Shown: positions 1 through 8,420 of the stretch, one piece after another
Layout: every line of letters begins with the position of its first letter
Position numbering within the stretch: position 1 is the stretch's first letter
NCBI GenBank assembly: GCA_025459175.1
Contig: JALORC010000034.1
Span: forward strand, 1 to 55,318
Reading direction: 5' to 3'
DNA from: Planctomycetota bacterium
GTDB taxonomy: Bacteria > Planctomycetota > UBA1135 > UBA2386
DNA: 55,318 bases
The notes under the pieces: generated by a model
Seen by the model: only the letters and a program-made list of their open reading frames with translations
Told to the model about the DNA's origin: nothing
The model's database searches: none
Made by a program: the position numbers and the translations under genes

Positions 1-559
1 TCGTCAGCAGCCCCGACATCGCCAACGCGGTGCGCTCGACCCGCCACGGTTTCTGCTCGTGCAGCAGCGACAACGCGCCGTGGTCCGCGATCGCCGCCGC
101 GCGCACCGTGGCGCCACGGCGCCGCGGTCGCCGCGCCAGCATCAGGCACGCCTCCATCGCGCCGCCGACGAACCCGGCGCGTGCGTAGAGCCCTTCGTGC
201 TCGGCCCACAGCAGCGTGTGCGGCGCTGCCGAGGCGGTGGCCTCGAGCGCCGCCGCCAACACCTGCCCGGCCAGACCGCGGCCGCGGAACTCTGGCGAGG
301 TCGCGACCGAACCGAGCAGGTTCACTGCCACCACGCCGCCGGCGCCGCACACGGTCACCGTGCGCACCGCGCAGTGACTCAGCAGCTCCTCGCCATCGGC
401 GATCACGAAGAACCGCCCGCCACCGTCGCTGCGATACAGCTGCGGCCACGTGTGCTGCACGCCGTAGAATCGTTCGGGCAGCAGCCACGCGTCGAGCTGC
501 GGCAACCAGCGCTGCAGCGCGCGGCGATCGATCTGCTGCACCGACAGCGCGAGCGTCAT
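1..559 (-). CDS. GNAT-family N-acetyltransferase (3' end outside the window)
   Basis: The frame is open from an ATG at 559 to the window edge, giving at least 186 residues without a stop. Around residues 83-100 it reads LGSVATSPEFRGRGLAGQVL, which fits GNAT motif A (V..-P.-RG.G.A), the acetyl-CoA pyrophosphate loop. A second block, LLWAEHEGLYARAGF, resembles the motif B region. The family moves an acetyl group from acetyl-CoA to an amine; the substrate cannot be read here. Its ATG overlaps the TGA of the preceding flagellar-operon gene by four bases (ATGA), so it is probably the last or a late gene of that operon. A role in flagellin or hook-protein modification is possible but is only inference from position. 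Confidence 0.8.
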   Translation of the reverse strand, partial: MTLALSVQQIDRRALQRWLPQLDAWLLPERFYGVQHTWPQLYRSDGGGRFFVIADGEELLSHCAVRTVTVCGAGGVVAVNLLGSVATSPEFRGRGLAGQVLAAALEATASAAPHTLLWAEHEGLYARAGFVGGAMEACLMLARRPRRRGATVRAAAIADHGALSLLHEQKPWRVERTALAMSGLLT

Positions 560-822
560 GACTGATGGCGGCGGAACGCTTCCTCGAGCTTCTGCCGCAG
601 CTCCATCGCCGTCGTGAACGACTGCTCGGCGCGTGCCATCGCCGCGCGCAGCTGGTCCGGGTCGTCGACCGGGGGCGCCGCCGGCGCCTCCTTCGCGAAC
701 TGCTGCAGGCGCTCGAGCAGGGCCTGGAAGCCGGTGCTGGCGCTGGCGGCACCGACCTGCGGTTGGCCCGGCGCGAGCAGCGTGCCGACCGGGCCGGCCG
801 TGACATGCGTGAGGTCGTGCAT
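556..822 (-). CDS. Small FliE-like protein of the flagellar operon
   Basis: This 88-residue protein starts two bases after the flgL stop and overlaps the next gene by four bases, so it is embedded in the flagellar operon. Its C-terminus, roughly residues 60-88, has the pattern ..A...F..A.ELRQKLEEAFRRHQS, reminiscent of FliE ends (..S...A..VRNKLVEAYQEIM), and length and helical character also fit FliE. FliE joins the MS-ring to the rod. The usual motif residues are only partly kept, and fliE normally sits with flgB/flgC, which are absent from this window. It may instead be a lineage-specific flagellar protein. The ORF is well supported by its packing; the family call is tentative. Confidence 0.6.
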   Translation of the reverse strand: MHDLTHVTAGPVGTLLAPGQPQVGAASASTGFQALLERLQQFAKEAPAAPPVDDPDQLRAAMARAEQSFTTAMELRQKLEEAFRRHQS

Positions 823-824
823 GG

Positions 825-2252
825 TCAGCGCAGGAAGCCCTGCAGGCTGGTCTGGATCACGCGCGCACTGACCTGCAGTGCGGCCTGGTAGGAGAGGTCC
901 TGGCGCTGCAGGTCGAGGATCGCCTCGGCGATGTCGGTGTCCTGGACCATCGACAGCGACTCGGTGCGCGACACCATCAGCCCTTCGACGCGGTTCTTCA
1001 GCACGTCCATGCTCGACGAGCGGAAGCCGAGTTCGCGCAGGCCGTCGAGCACCGCGTCGTGCGCCGAGTCGACCTCGGGCAGCATCTGCGCGGTGCGATC
1101 GCGCACCTGCTGCGTCGGCAGCCCGTTCTTGTTCTGCATCAGGTCGCGCAGCGTGATCAGGGTCGTGAAGGCGTCGAAGGTGCCGTTGAACTTCACGTCG
1201 ACGGTGCCGGTGCGCGCGATCTGGCGCGGATCGACGTTGAGCACGGCACCGCCGAAGCTGTCGGTGACCTGCACCGTGGACTGGCCGAAGTCGCTGACCT
1301 CGGTGACCGTGGCACCACCGTCGGTCGACAGCCCGGCGCGGGCGGTGAACGTGCCGGTCAGCGTGGTCGGCACGCCGGTGACCGTCAGCGAGATCGTGCG
1401 GCCGTCGGCGGTCGTGAAGGTGCCGTTCCCGACCGGCAGCGGCACCGCCGGCCCGCCGCCGATGCTGAGCGTGTCGGGGCCGGTCGTGAACGTGTAGCTC
1501 AACGGCCCCAGCGCCGTGGTCGGTCCGGTGCCGGCGGTGACCGTCGCCGGCGCATCGCTGCCGAGCCCGGCGAACGACACCACGAGGCTGTCGAAGCCGA
1601 CGCCGGTGTCGCCGGCGTTCACCGGTCGGGCGCCGGTGGCGACCGAACCGTTGGCGACCGAGAACTCGGTCGCACCGCGGTTGCGCGCCTGGAAGATCGC
1701 GTCGCCGGGCACGTTCATGTCGGTCGTCACGCCGGGCGCGACGTCGATCGACAGGCTGTCGGCGTTGCCGCGGTAGACGATGCGCGAGCCACCGGCGTCC
1801 TGCACGATCTCGAACGGCGCCGAGCCGTTCTCGGTGCCGCCGAACAGATAGCGGTCGCCGCGCCGGCTGTTGCCGATGCCGACCATCTGGTTCAGCAGCT
1901 GGTCGACCTCGGCGGCGATGCTCTGCCGGTCGCCGTCGCTGAGCGTGCCGTTGGCGGCCTGCGTGGTCAGCTCGCGCACGCGCTGCATCAGCGACGACGC
2001 GTCCTCGAGCGATGCGGTGCTGGTGTCGAGCGTCTCGCGCGCCAGCGAGACGTTGCTGCTCAGCTGCTCGAGGTCGCGCAGATCGGCGCGCAGCGGCAGG
2101 ATGCGCAGGGCCGCGGCCGGGTCGTCGGACGGCCGGTTGATGCGGCGGCCGGTCGCGACCTCCTGCTGCAGACGGGAGTAGCGGAACAGGCCGCTCTGCA
2201 CGTCACCGAGTGCGCGGGCATACAGCATGCCCTGGGTGATGCGGATGCTCAT
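825..2252 (-). CDS. flgL: Flagellar hook-associated protein 3 (FlgL)
   Basis: A 475-residue hook-filament junction protein, HAP3, which connects the hook (through FlgK) to the flagellin filament outside the cell. The N-terminus has the flagellin/FlgL D0-D1 helices, with MSIRITQGMLYARALGD, the ATGRRINRPSDDPAAA block near residues 33-48, and the DRYLFGGT motif near 135. The C-terminal helix ends DTDIAEAILDLQRQ followed by the coiled tail. Family members are often near 300 residues; the extra length is a Gly/Thr/Val-rich insertion at about residues 150-370, which should be a surface-exposed domain. It follows flgK by three bases and is exported through the flagellar type III apparatus, so no signal peptide is expected or seen. 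Confidence 0.95.
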   Translation of the reverse strand: MSIRITQGMLYARALGDVQSGLFRYSRLQQEVATGRRINRPSDDPAAALRILPLRADLRDLEQLSSNVSLARETLDTSTASLEDASSLMQRVRELTTQAANGTLSDGDRQSIAAEVDQLLNQMVGIGNSRRGDRYLFGGTENGSAPFEIVQDAGGSRIVYRGNADSLSIDVAPGVTTDMNVPGDAIFQARNRGATEFSVANGSVATGARPVNAGDTGVGFDSLVVSFAGLGSDAPATVTAGTGPTTALGPLSYTFTTGPDTLSIGGGPAVPLPVGNGTFTTADGRTISLTVTGVPTTLTGTFTARAGLSTDGGATVTEVSDFGQSTVQVTDSFGGAVLNVDPRQIARTGTVDVKFNGTFDAFTTLITLRDLMQNKNGLPTQQVRDRTAQMLPEVDSAHDAVLDGLRELGFRSSSMDVLKNRVEGLMVSRTESLSMVQDTDIAEAILDLQRQDLSYQAALQVSARVIQTSLQGFLR

Positions 2253-2255
2253 GGG

Positions 2256-4619
2256 TCACCTGCCGATGTTGATCAGGGTGTCGGTCATCTCCTGCGCCAC
2301 GCTGAGGAAGCGCGCGGCCGCCTCGTACGACTGCTGGTAGCGCAGCATGTCGACCATCTCCTCGTCGATGTTGACGCCGGAGACGGCCTCGCGATCGGCC
2401 TGCAGCTGGGACAGCAGCTGGCTCTGCGCCTGCAGCTGGCCGTTCGCGGCCGCGGTCTCGAAGCCGATGTCGCCGACCAGGTCGGCGTAGAAGTCCTCGA
2501 TCGTGTTCTGGTCGAGTGCGGCGACGTCGCGATCGCGCAGCGCGATGATGCGCGCCAGGTTGCCGGCGTCGCCGGTGGCCGAGCCGACCGCCGCCGCGAG
2601 GCGATCGGGGTTGCCGATCAGGTCGGGGTTGATCGCGATGTCGCTGGCCGAGCTGCCGAGGAAGAACGAGTTCATGCCGCTCGCGACCAGCAGGTCGCTG
2701 GTGTCGCTGTCGGCGATCGCCTCGAGCTCGAACACCTGCCCCGCGCTCGCCGCGATGCTGCCGGCGCCGAACGACACCTTGATGCCGTTGCCGATCGACA
2801 GCGGCTTGCCCGGTTCGTAGCCCTGACCGACGTTCAGCGTCGTCACCAGGTTGCCGGCCGTGTCCAGCACGCGCACCCGGAGGTTCTGGGTCTGGCCGAC
2901 GATGCCGTCGCTCTCGGGCTCGAACACGTAGCGCTGGTTGTCGGTGCCGCCGTAGCTGCCGGTCACCGCGACCGCGACCGCGGTGTCGCGCCCGGTCACC
3001 GGCGTGGTCGACAGCCCGAGCGCCTGCAGCGCGGTGCCGGCGCCGGAGTTGGCGAGTGCCAGCCGCGAGGTGCTGCCGCCCTGCGCACTCTGCAGCACGA
3101 GTCGGCCACCGACGGCGCGCGCGGTGCCGGCGGTGCCGAGGTCGGTGTTGATCGCCGCCACCAGTTCCTCGACGGTCGCCGCCGACGGATCGACGAAGTC
3201 GGTCGCCGCCAGCGTCACCGTGGTGGTGGTCGGCAGCGCGGCGGTGCCGGTGCTGACCGTGAAGCTGACCGGGAACGTCTGCCCGCCGAGATCGAACGGC
3301 CCGCTGGCGTCGCTGCCGATCGACGGGTTGCGCCCGCCGAACGTGCCCGCACCGTCCGGGTTCGGGTCGAGCCGCGGCGAGAAGTCGAAGCCGTAGCCGT
3401 CGTCGGCGGCCACACGCAGGCGGCCGGTCGGGTCGACGCTGGCGGTCAGGTTGTCGATCTCGCTGATGCGGGCGGCGACGTCGCGCAGCGACATCGCGTT
3501 CGGGTCGATCGCGATCCGGGTGCGATGCATCGCACCGGTGTCGGTGTCGGTGACCGAGACGTAGAGCTCGCCGTTGGCGACCTCGAACGGGAAGCCCGAC
3601 TGCGACAACAGCTCGTCGCCGCGTTCGCCGTCGCCGTCGCCGTCCTCGACGCCGTAGGCGGCGGTCAACGACTGGAACGGGCCCGACGCCGGCATGCCGG
3701 TGGTGTGGATCCGGTTCCACTCGAGAATCGTGTTGCGCGCCAGCTCGTCGATGCGACCGAGGTAACCCGGCACGGCGCCCTGTTCCTGGCGCAGCAGTGC
3801 GGCGATGCGGCCTTCCTTGATCTGCAGCGGGGTGCCGTTGCGATCGATGCTGACGCCGGTGCTGCCGGCGGTGTCCTTGGTCGCCGCCAGCTGCGAGGCG
3901 CGGTCGCCGGCGACCAGCAGGTTGCCGCCGACCAGCAGGTCGACGCTGCCCGAGGCGCGCTCGATCGCGCGCACGTCGAGCAGCTTGCCCATCTCCTTGA
4001 TGTGCTGCGAACGGGTGTCGCGCAGGTCGTTGGCGTCGGAGCCGTTGGCCTCGGCCGAGATGATCTGGCCGTTCAGCCGCGCCACCGCATCGGCGCGTTC
4101 GTTGACGGTGCGCACGAGACCGCGCACCTCGTCGAAGCTGCTGCCGCCGAGCTCGCCGAGGCGTTCGGCGACCAGCCGGAAACCCTGCCCGAGCGCGTTG
4201 CCGGCCTGGATCAGGCCGCCGCGCAGCGCGCGATCGGCCGGATCGGTGCGCAGCGAGTCGACGGCACCGAACAGGTCCTTGAACGAGTTCGACAGGCCCG
4301 CGTCGGGTTCGCCGAACACGCTCTCGATCTCGGCGTAGCGCGATTGATCGAGTTCGGCCGCGCCGACCAGTCCGAACTGCAGCTGCAGCCGCCGCTCGAG
4401 GCCTTCGTCGACCAGGCGCGTGATGCCGCGCACGTCGACGCCGGTGCCGATCTGCAGGTTGCCGGCGATGCTGTAGGGCAGGGCCGCGGCGAGATCGACG
4501 CGCTGGCGCGAGTAGCCGGGCGTGTTCGCGTTCGAGATGTTGTTGCCGGCGGTCTGCATGCCCAGCCGCCCCGCGGTCAGTGCCCGCAGGCCCGAACCGA
4601 GTCCGAATCCGAAGCTCAT
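2256..4619 (-). CDS. flgK: Flagellar hook-associated protein 1 (FlgK)
   Basis: A 787-residue HAP1, the first junction protein assembled on the hook tip. The N-terminus carries the rod/hook-family signature with LGMQTAGNNISNANTPGYSR near residues 19-38, and the C-terminus ends with a heptad-rich helix (VNIDEEMVDMLRYQQSYEAA) typical of FlgK. The central part contains a long beta-rich insertion, which makes it larger than the 550-residue enteric protein. It lies between the FlgN-like chaperone gene and flgL, the expected order for an export chaperone and its two clients. Confidence 0.95.
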   Translation of the reverse strand: MSFGFGLGSGLRALTAGRLGMQTAGNNISNANTPGYSRQRVDLAAALPYSIAGNLQIGTGVDVRGITRLVDEGLERRLQLQFGLVGAAELDQSRYAEIESVFGEPDAGLSNSFKDLFGAVDSLRTDPADRALRGGLIQAGNALGQGFRLVAERLGELGGSSFDEVRGLVRTVNERADAVARLNGQIISAEANGSDANDLRDTRSQHIKEMGKLLDVRAIERASGSVDLLVGGNLLVAGDRASQLAATKDTAGSTGVSIDRNGTPLQIKEGRIAALLRQEQGAVPGYLGRIDELARNTILEWNRIHTTGMPASGPFQSLTAAYGVEDGDGDGERGDELLSQSGFPFEVANGELYVSVTDTDTGAMHRTRIAIDPNAMSLRDVAARISEIDNLTASVDPTGRLRVAADDGYGFDFSPRLDPNPDGAGTFGGRNPSIGSDASGPFDLGGQTFPVSFTVSTGTAALPTTTTVTLAATDFVDPSAATVEELVAAINTDLGTAGTARAVGGRLVLQSAQGGSTSRLALANSGAGTALQALGLSTTPVTGRDTAVAVAVTGSYGGTDNQRYVFEPESDGIVGQTQNLRVRVLDTAGNLVTTLNVGQGYEPGKPLSIGNGIKVSFGAGSIAASAGQVFELEAIADSDTSDLLVASGMNSFFLGSSASDIAINPDLIGNPDRLAAAVGSATGDAGNLARIIALRDRDVAALDQNTIEDFYADLVGDIGFETAAANGQLQAQSQLLSQLQADREAVSGVNIDEEMVDMLRYQQSYEAAARFLSVAQEMTDTLINIGR

Positions 4620-4643
4620 GGCTCTACTCCTGTACTTGGGGGG

Positions 4644-5165
4644 TCAGATCCTGCCGTCGACGATGGCGCCGGCGGTGCCGGCCACACGCACTCCGCGCGC
4701 GGTCCGGTCGTAGACGGGGGTGGCGGGGCGACGGTTCGCGCCGTGCTCGAGGCCGAGGCCGGTGCGTTGCGCGAAGCGGACCAGGCGTTGACCGAGCGTG
4801 ACCTCGGTGCGCACCGCCTTGGCGAGCTTCTGCACCGCGTCGGCGGCCGCGCGCAGCGAACGCGCGGCGGGGGCCGGCAGCGCGGCGCACAGTCGCGTGA
4901 CGTTGACGTGCAGCGCCTGGGAGTCGGCGCCGACGGGGGTCGGCAGCGCCGCGCGCAGTCGTTGCAGCACTTCGTCGCGGCGACTCTCCTCGTGCGCGAC
5001 GTCCTGCGTGATGCGCTCGAGCTCGGGCGACGGGGCGAGCAGGCTCGGGCGCGCCGAGACCCAGGCCGCGCGCCGCGCCTGCAGACCGGCGAGCAGTTGC
5101 CGCAGCAACGCCTCGGTGGTGCGGAACGACGCCTCGAGGGCGCTGCAGTCAGTGGAGAACGACAT
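4644..5165 (-). CDS. flgN: FlgN-like flagellar export chaperone
   Basis: A 173-residue, largely alpha-helical protein directly upstream of flgK. FlgN binds the C-terminal helices of FlgK and FlgL in the cytoplasm and delivers them to the flagellar export gate. The N-terminal half has long helices (around residues 5-75) rich in Leu, Arg and Glu, and the C-terminal third is basic. Sequence similarity within the FlgN family is always weak, so the assignment rests on helical character, size and position between flgJ and flgK. Its start overlaps the end of flgJ by 17 bases, implying translational coupling. Confidence 0.7.
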   Translation of the reverse strand: MSFSTDCSALEASFRTTEALLRQLLAGLQARRAAWVSARPSLLAPSPELERITQDVAHEESRRDEVLQRLRAALPTPVGADSQALHVNVTRLCAALPAPAARSLRAAADAVQKLAKAVRTEVTLGQRLVRFAQRTGLGLEHGANRRPATPVYDRTARGVRVAGTAGAIVDGRI

Positions 5166-5550
5166 CGAGACCTCCCGTGGTCAGGGCCTTGCTGGCGGCG
5201 GTGAACGCGCGTTCGGCGGCGAGGCGCTGCCGGTGCGCGGTCATGTCCATGGCGATCTCGCCGTGGCGTTCGAGATCGCCGAGCAGCTGGTTCTTGATGC
5301 CGACGTCGGACGTGCGGCTCACCTGTTCGGCGAGGTTCTGGTCGAACCAGTCGGCGAACGTGTCGGCGCCCGGCCCACTGCCGAACATGCCGCCCTCGCC
5401 GCCGACCGACGCGGTCTGGCGCAGGCTGCCGACCAGCGTGCGCACGAACATCTGTTCGAACTGCGCGGCGGTCGACTCGGCGCGCTGGCGGTCCTTGTCG
5501 ACCGCGGGCCCCTTGTGCATCGACATCGTCTCGAGCGCGAGCAGGTCCAT
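5149..5550 (-). CDS. flgJ: Rod-binding protein, FlgJ N-domain only
   Basis: A 133-residue protein matching the N-terminal rod-binding domain of FlgJ: AAQFEQMFVRTLVGSLRQT near residues 28-46, then FGSGPGADTFADWFDQNLAE near 56-75. It scaffolds rod assembly in the periplasm. The muramidase domain found in enteric FlgJ is absent, so a separate peptidoglycan hydrolase must open the wall; none is visible here. The ATG shares one base with the flgI stop (TGATG). A much longer reading of the same frame upstream is an artefact; codon pattern and the flgI overlap fix the start at 5550. Confidence 0.9.
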   Translation of the reverse strand: MDLLALETMSMHKGPAVDKDRQRAESTAAQFEQMFVRTLVGSLRQTASVGGEGGMFGSGPGADTFADWFDQNLAEQVSRTSDVGIKNQLLGDLERHGEIAMDMTAHRQRLAAERAFTAASKALTTGGLDVVLH

Positions 5551-6779
5551 CAGCGCACCTCCAACGTCGCGTGCAGGAAGCCGCCCTGGTCGAGCGCCTG
5601 GAACACCGACACCAGCTGCGCGGGCGTGAGCCCGAGCGTCTTCAGGTTGTCGAGCAGCTCGGCGACGGTGGCGCCACCGCCGACCTTCTTCAGCTCGGTG
5701 CTGTCGTTCTGCACCTCGACGCGGGTGCGGCCGACGCGTTCGGTCGAGCCCTGGCCGAGCGCGTTGGGCTGCGACACGAAGTCCTGTTCGGTGATCGCGA
5801 TCGTCAGCTCGGTCATGCCGACCACGCACGGGCTGATCAGCACGCCTTCGCCGGCCAGCACGGTGCCGCTGACCTGGTCGATGGTGATCTTGGCCGGGTT
5901 CTCGACCGGCACCCGCACGTTGCCGACCAGGTTCAGGATCTGCAGCGCGTTCTGGTCGGTGCGGTCCTGGTCGGGCAGGTCGATGCGCACCAGCGACGGG
6001 TCGACCGCCTTCACGATGGCGCTGGTGCCGGCGAGCGCGGTGGCGATGCCGGCGGCGACCGAGGCGGCGTTGAACGGGCTCGGATTGAGCAGATTCAGCT
6101 CGAGCGACCCGGACTCGCTGAAGAACGAGGTCGCCTCCTCGCGCACGACGAGCCCGTTGTTGTGCAGCCAGGCCGTCGCGCTCGGGTTCTTCTGCACCGA
6201 CGCGTTCTGGCCGCCGGCGGTGATGCCGCTGACCAGCAGCGGGCCCTGCGCGACCACGTAGGTGAGGCCGTCGACGCCCTTCAGCTCGGCGCGCAGCAGT
6301 TCGCCGCCGCGCAGCGACACCGTGTCGCTGAGCACCTCGACCTTGACGTCGAGCTGCTGGCCCTGCTTGGCGAACGGCGGCAGCGTGCAGGTCAGCGACA
6401 CCAGCGCCGTCGAGCCGCCGACGACGTCGGCGATGTTCAGGTTGATGCCGAGCTGACGCACGAGGTTGAGGATCGCCTGCCGCGTGCCGCGATCGCTCGA
6501 GCCGGTGCCGGCGAGCCCGGTGACCAGGCCGATGCCGATCAACTGGTGCGGCATGCTGTTGTGCAGTCGCGTGATGCTGCGGATCCGCGGCGACAGCACG
6601 GTCTCGCCGATGTTGTTCTGGCGGATCGCGGCCGGCTCCGGGAGCAGCGGCTGCACGGTCACCGGCGCCGGCAGGACCGTCGGGTCCTGCGGTTGCGCCC
6701 CGGGCGCCTGCGGCGTGGGGGCCTGGGCCAGCAAGGCGAGCCCGAGCCCGAACGACGACAGCGTGTGGAGGATGTTCAT
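5550..6779 (-). CDS. flgI: Flagellar P-ring protein (FlgI)
   Basis: A 409-residue periplasmic P-ring subunit, which forms the peptidoglycan-level bushing around the rod. It has a signal peptide (MNILHTLSSFGLGLALLAQA) followed by a Pro/Gln-rich linker of about 35 residues that is longer than usual. FlgI signatures follow: LIGIGLVTGLAGTGSSDRGT near residues 80-99, a conserved tail with LDNLKTLGLTPAQLVSVFQA, and a final ALDQGGFLHATLEVR. It lies between flgH and flgJ, with a six-base gap to flgH. Confidence 0.95.
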   Translation of the reverse strand: MNILHTLSSFGLGLALLAQAPTPQAPGAQPQDPTVLPAPVTVQPLLPEPAAIRQNNIGETVLSPRIRSITRLHNSMPHQLIGIGLVTGLAGTGSSDRGTRQAILNLVRQLGINLNIADVVGGSTALVSLTCTLPPFAKQGQQLDVKVEVLSDTVSLRGGELLRAELKGVDGLTYVVAQGPLLVSGITAGGQNASVQKNPSATAWLHNNGLVVREEATSFFSESGSLELNLLNPSPFNAASVAAGIATALAGTSAIVKAVDPSLVRIDLPDQDRTDQNALQILNLVGNVRVPVENPAKITIDQVSGTVLAGEGVLISPCVVGMTELTIAITEQDFVSQPNALGQGSTERVGRTRVEVQNDSTELKKVGGGATVAELLDNLKTLGLTPAQLVSVFQALDQGGFLHATLEVR

Positions 6780-6785
6780 GTGCGA

Positions 6786-7409
6786 TCAGAACGGCCAGGC
6801 GGCCCAGATCAGGGTGTCGAACAGCTGGCCGACCGGGCCGCGGGTCACCGCACGGGTGTTGCCGCCGTCGCCGGTGATCGAGATGCGGGCGTCGGCGACC
6901 AGCGCACTGCCGATCGTGTTGGCGGGCGCGATGTCGAGCTGGCGCACCAAGCCGCTGATGCGGAGCGTGCGGGTCTCGTCGTTGACGGTCACGCTGCGGG
7001 CGCCGGCGACCACCAGGTTGCCGTTCGGCTGCACGTCGACGACCACCACGGCGATGCTGGCGCGCACGTCGGAGTTCGAGTTCTGGCGGGCCTCGCCCAT
7101 GAAGTCCTGTTCCTTGCGGATGTCGATGCGAGGCAGCGTGTTGCTCTGGAAGGTCTTGTCGCTGAGCGAGTAGGCCTCCAGGCGCGCCGCCAACGAGGTG
7201 TCCTGGCGGCGCTCGCTGCGTTCCTCGTTGCGGATCAGGGTCTGTTCCTGCACGACGATGGTGAGGATGTCGCCGATGTTGCGGGCACGGGGATCGGCGA
7301 TCACCGCCGCGCCGGCGCCGGAGCGCACGTACGGGTTCTGGGCCGCGAGACCGGCGACGAGCGCCGTAGACCACACGAACGAAGCGAGATGGCGCATGAC
7401 GGTTCTCAT
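6786..7409 (-). CDS. flgH: Flagellar L-ring protein (FlgH), no lipobox
   Basis: A 207-residue outer-membrane L-ring subunit. Family features include NIGDILTIVVQEQT near residues 44-57, the PNGNLVVAGARSVTVNDETR strand pair, and the C-terminal LFDTLIWAAWPF. The start at 7409 forms an ATGA overlap with the flgA stop; an in-frame ATG twelve bases later is an alternative. The N-terminus is a signal peptide ending ..AGLAAQ, and there is no cysteine near it. Most FlgH proteins are lipoproteins, so anchoring here must differ or the lipid is dispensable. Confidence 0.93.
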   Translation of the reverse strand: MRTVMRHLASFVWSTALVAGLAAQNPYVRSGAGAAVIADPRARNIGDILTIVVQEQTLIRNEERSERRQDTSLAARLEAYSLSDKTFQSNTLPRIDIRKEQDFMGEARQNSNSDVRASIAVVVVDVQPNGNLVVAGARSVTVNDETRTLRISGLVRQLDIAPANTIGSALVADARISITGDGGNTRAVTRGPVGQLFDTLIWAAWPF

Positions 7410-8374
7410 TGGGTGACGACGAGGCCGGGACCGTGCACGACGCCGGACAGCTGGCTCCGCGACTGCAGGTTGGTGAGGGTGATGCGCCCCTGCAGCGGGG
7501 CGTCGTGGTTGGCCATCGCCTTGGCGGTGACCTTCACGCGGCCGCGGGTCAGCACGATGGTGACGATGTCGCCCTTGTGGATCAGCGCCGGTGGCGCGAT
7601 GTCGCCGAGCGTCAGGCGCTGGCCGGGTTGCAGGTTGCGCGCCGCGACCATGCCGTCGACCTGGGTCGGCAGGGTCAGGAACAGGCCGCTGGCCTGGTCC
7701 ATCGGTTCGCGCACCTGGGTCACCGTGTCGGGGCCGAGCGGTTGGCCGGCGCGCAGCGCGGCCAGCGTCTTCAGCACGGGCTGGAAGCGCTGCAGCTTGA
7801 AGGCGACCGGCACCGTCTTGCCGACCTCGCCGTCGACCAGCACCTCGACCTCGACGACGCAGGCGTTGGGGCCGGTGCGATGTCCGCGCACCCGGGCGCG
7901 CAGGTCCTGGCTCTGGCGGCCCGGCGGCGCCTGCACGTGCCGCAGGTTGCGCGGCGCCTCGTACTCGACGTCGCCGCCCTCGACCGCGAGCTGTGCCTGC
8001 AGCGCCGCGGTGGCGGCGTCGAGCAGTTCGCCGGCCGGGATCTCGACGCTCACCGTCTGCACGACGACCTCGTCGGCACCGGTGAACTGCACGGTGGCCA
8101 CGTCGATGCCGGCGCCGGCCAGCGCCTGCACCACCTCGGTGCGCGAGATCGTGCGGCCGTAGCCGTGCACGGGGGCCGGGCCGAAGCGGACCGCGCCGAC
8201 CGCGGCGGCGGGGCCGTCGGTGGCGGGCAGTTCGCACAGGTCGGCGATCGTCACGTGCAGGCCGCGCACGGACGTCGCGGCCTTCAGCCGCAGCTCGGTG
8301 CGCGGCTTGTCCTTCTCGTCGCCGCCGCCGCCGATGGCGCACAGGCACAGCCAGATGCATGCGAACAGTTTCAT
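7406..8374 (-). CDS. flgA: Flagellar P-ring assembly chaperone (FlgA)
   Basis: A 322-residue periplasmic chaperone for FlgI polymerisation. The start at 8374 is set by a clear Shine-Dalgarno (GGAGG, plus-strand 8381-8385, six bases from the ATG) and by a signal peptide beginning MKLFACIWLCLCAIGGGG. The C-terminal half has the SAF/FlgA fold: LRAGQPLGPDTVT, ARNLQPGQRLTLGDI and KGDIVTIVLTRGRVKVTAKA. The N-terminal half (residues 30-170) is an additional domain, making it longer than enteric FlgA (about 220). It overlaps flgH by four bases. Confidence 0.9.
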   Translation of the reverse strand: MKLFACIWLCLCAIGGGGDEKDKPRTELRLKAATSVRGLHVTIADLCELPATDGPAAAVGAVRFGPAPVHGYGRTISRTEVVQALAGAGIDVATVQFTGADEVVVQTVSVEIPAGELLDAATAALQAQLAVEGGDVEYEAPRNLRHVQAPPGRQSQDLRARVRGHRTGPNACVVEVEVLVDGEVGKTVPVAFKLQRFQPVLKTLAALRAGQPLGPDTVTQVREPMDQASGLFLTLPTQVDGMVAARNLQPGQRLTLGDIAPPALIHKGDIVTIVLTRGRVKVTAKAMANHDAPLQGRITLTNLQSRSQLSGVVHGPGLVVTQ

Positions 8375-8420
8375 GACTCTCCTCCCTCTCCTTCCGGAAC
8401 CCTCTGCTGACGACCGTCGC

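Noticed and set aside
1059..5204. A 1381-codon plus-strand open frame opposite flgL, flgK and flgN
   Set aside because: It is antisense to three well-supported flagellar genes and composed of Arg/Ala/Gly/Val/Asp-rich low-complexity sequence, as GC-rich third positions generate on the opposite strand.
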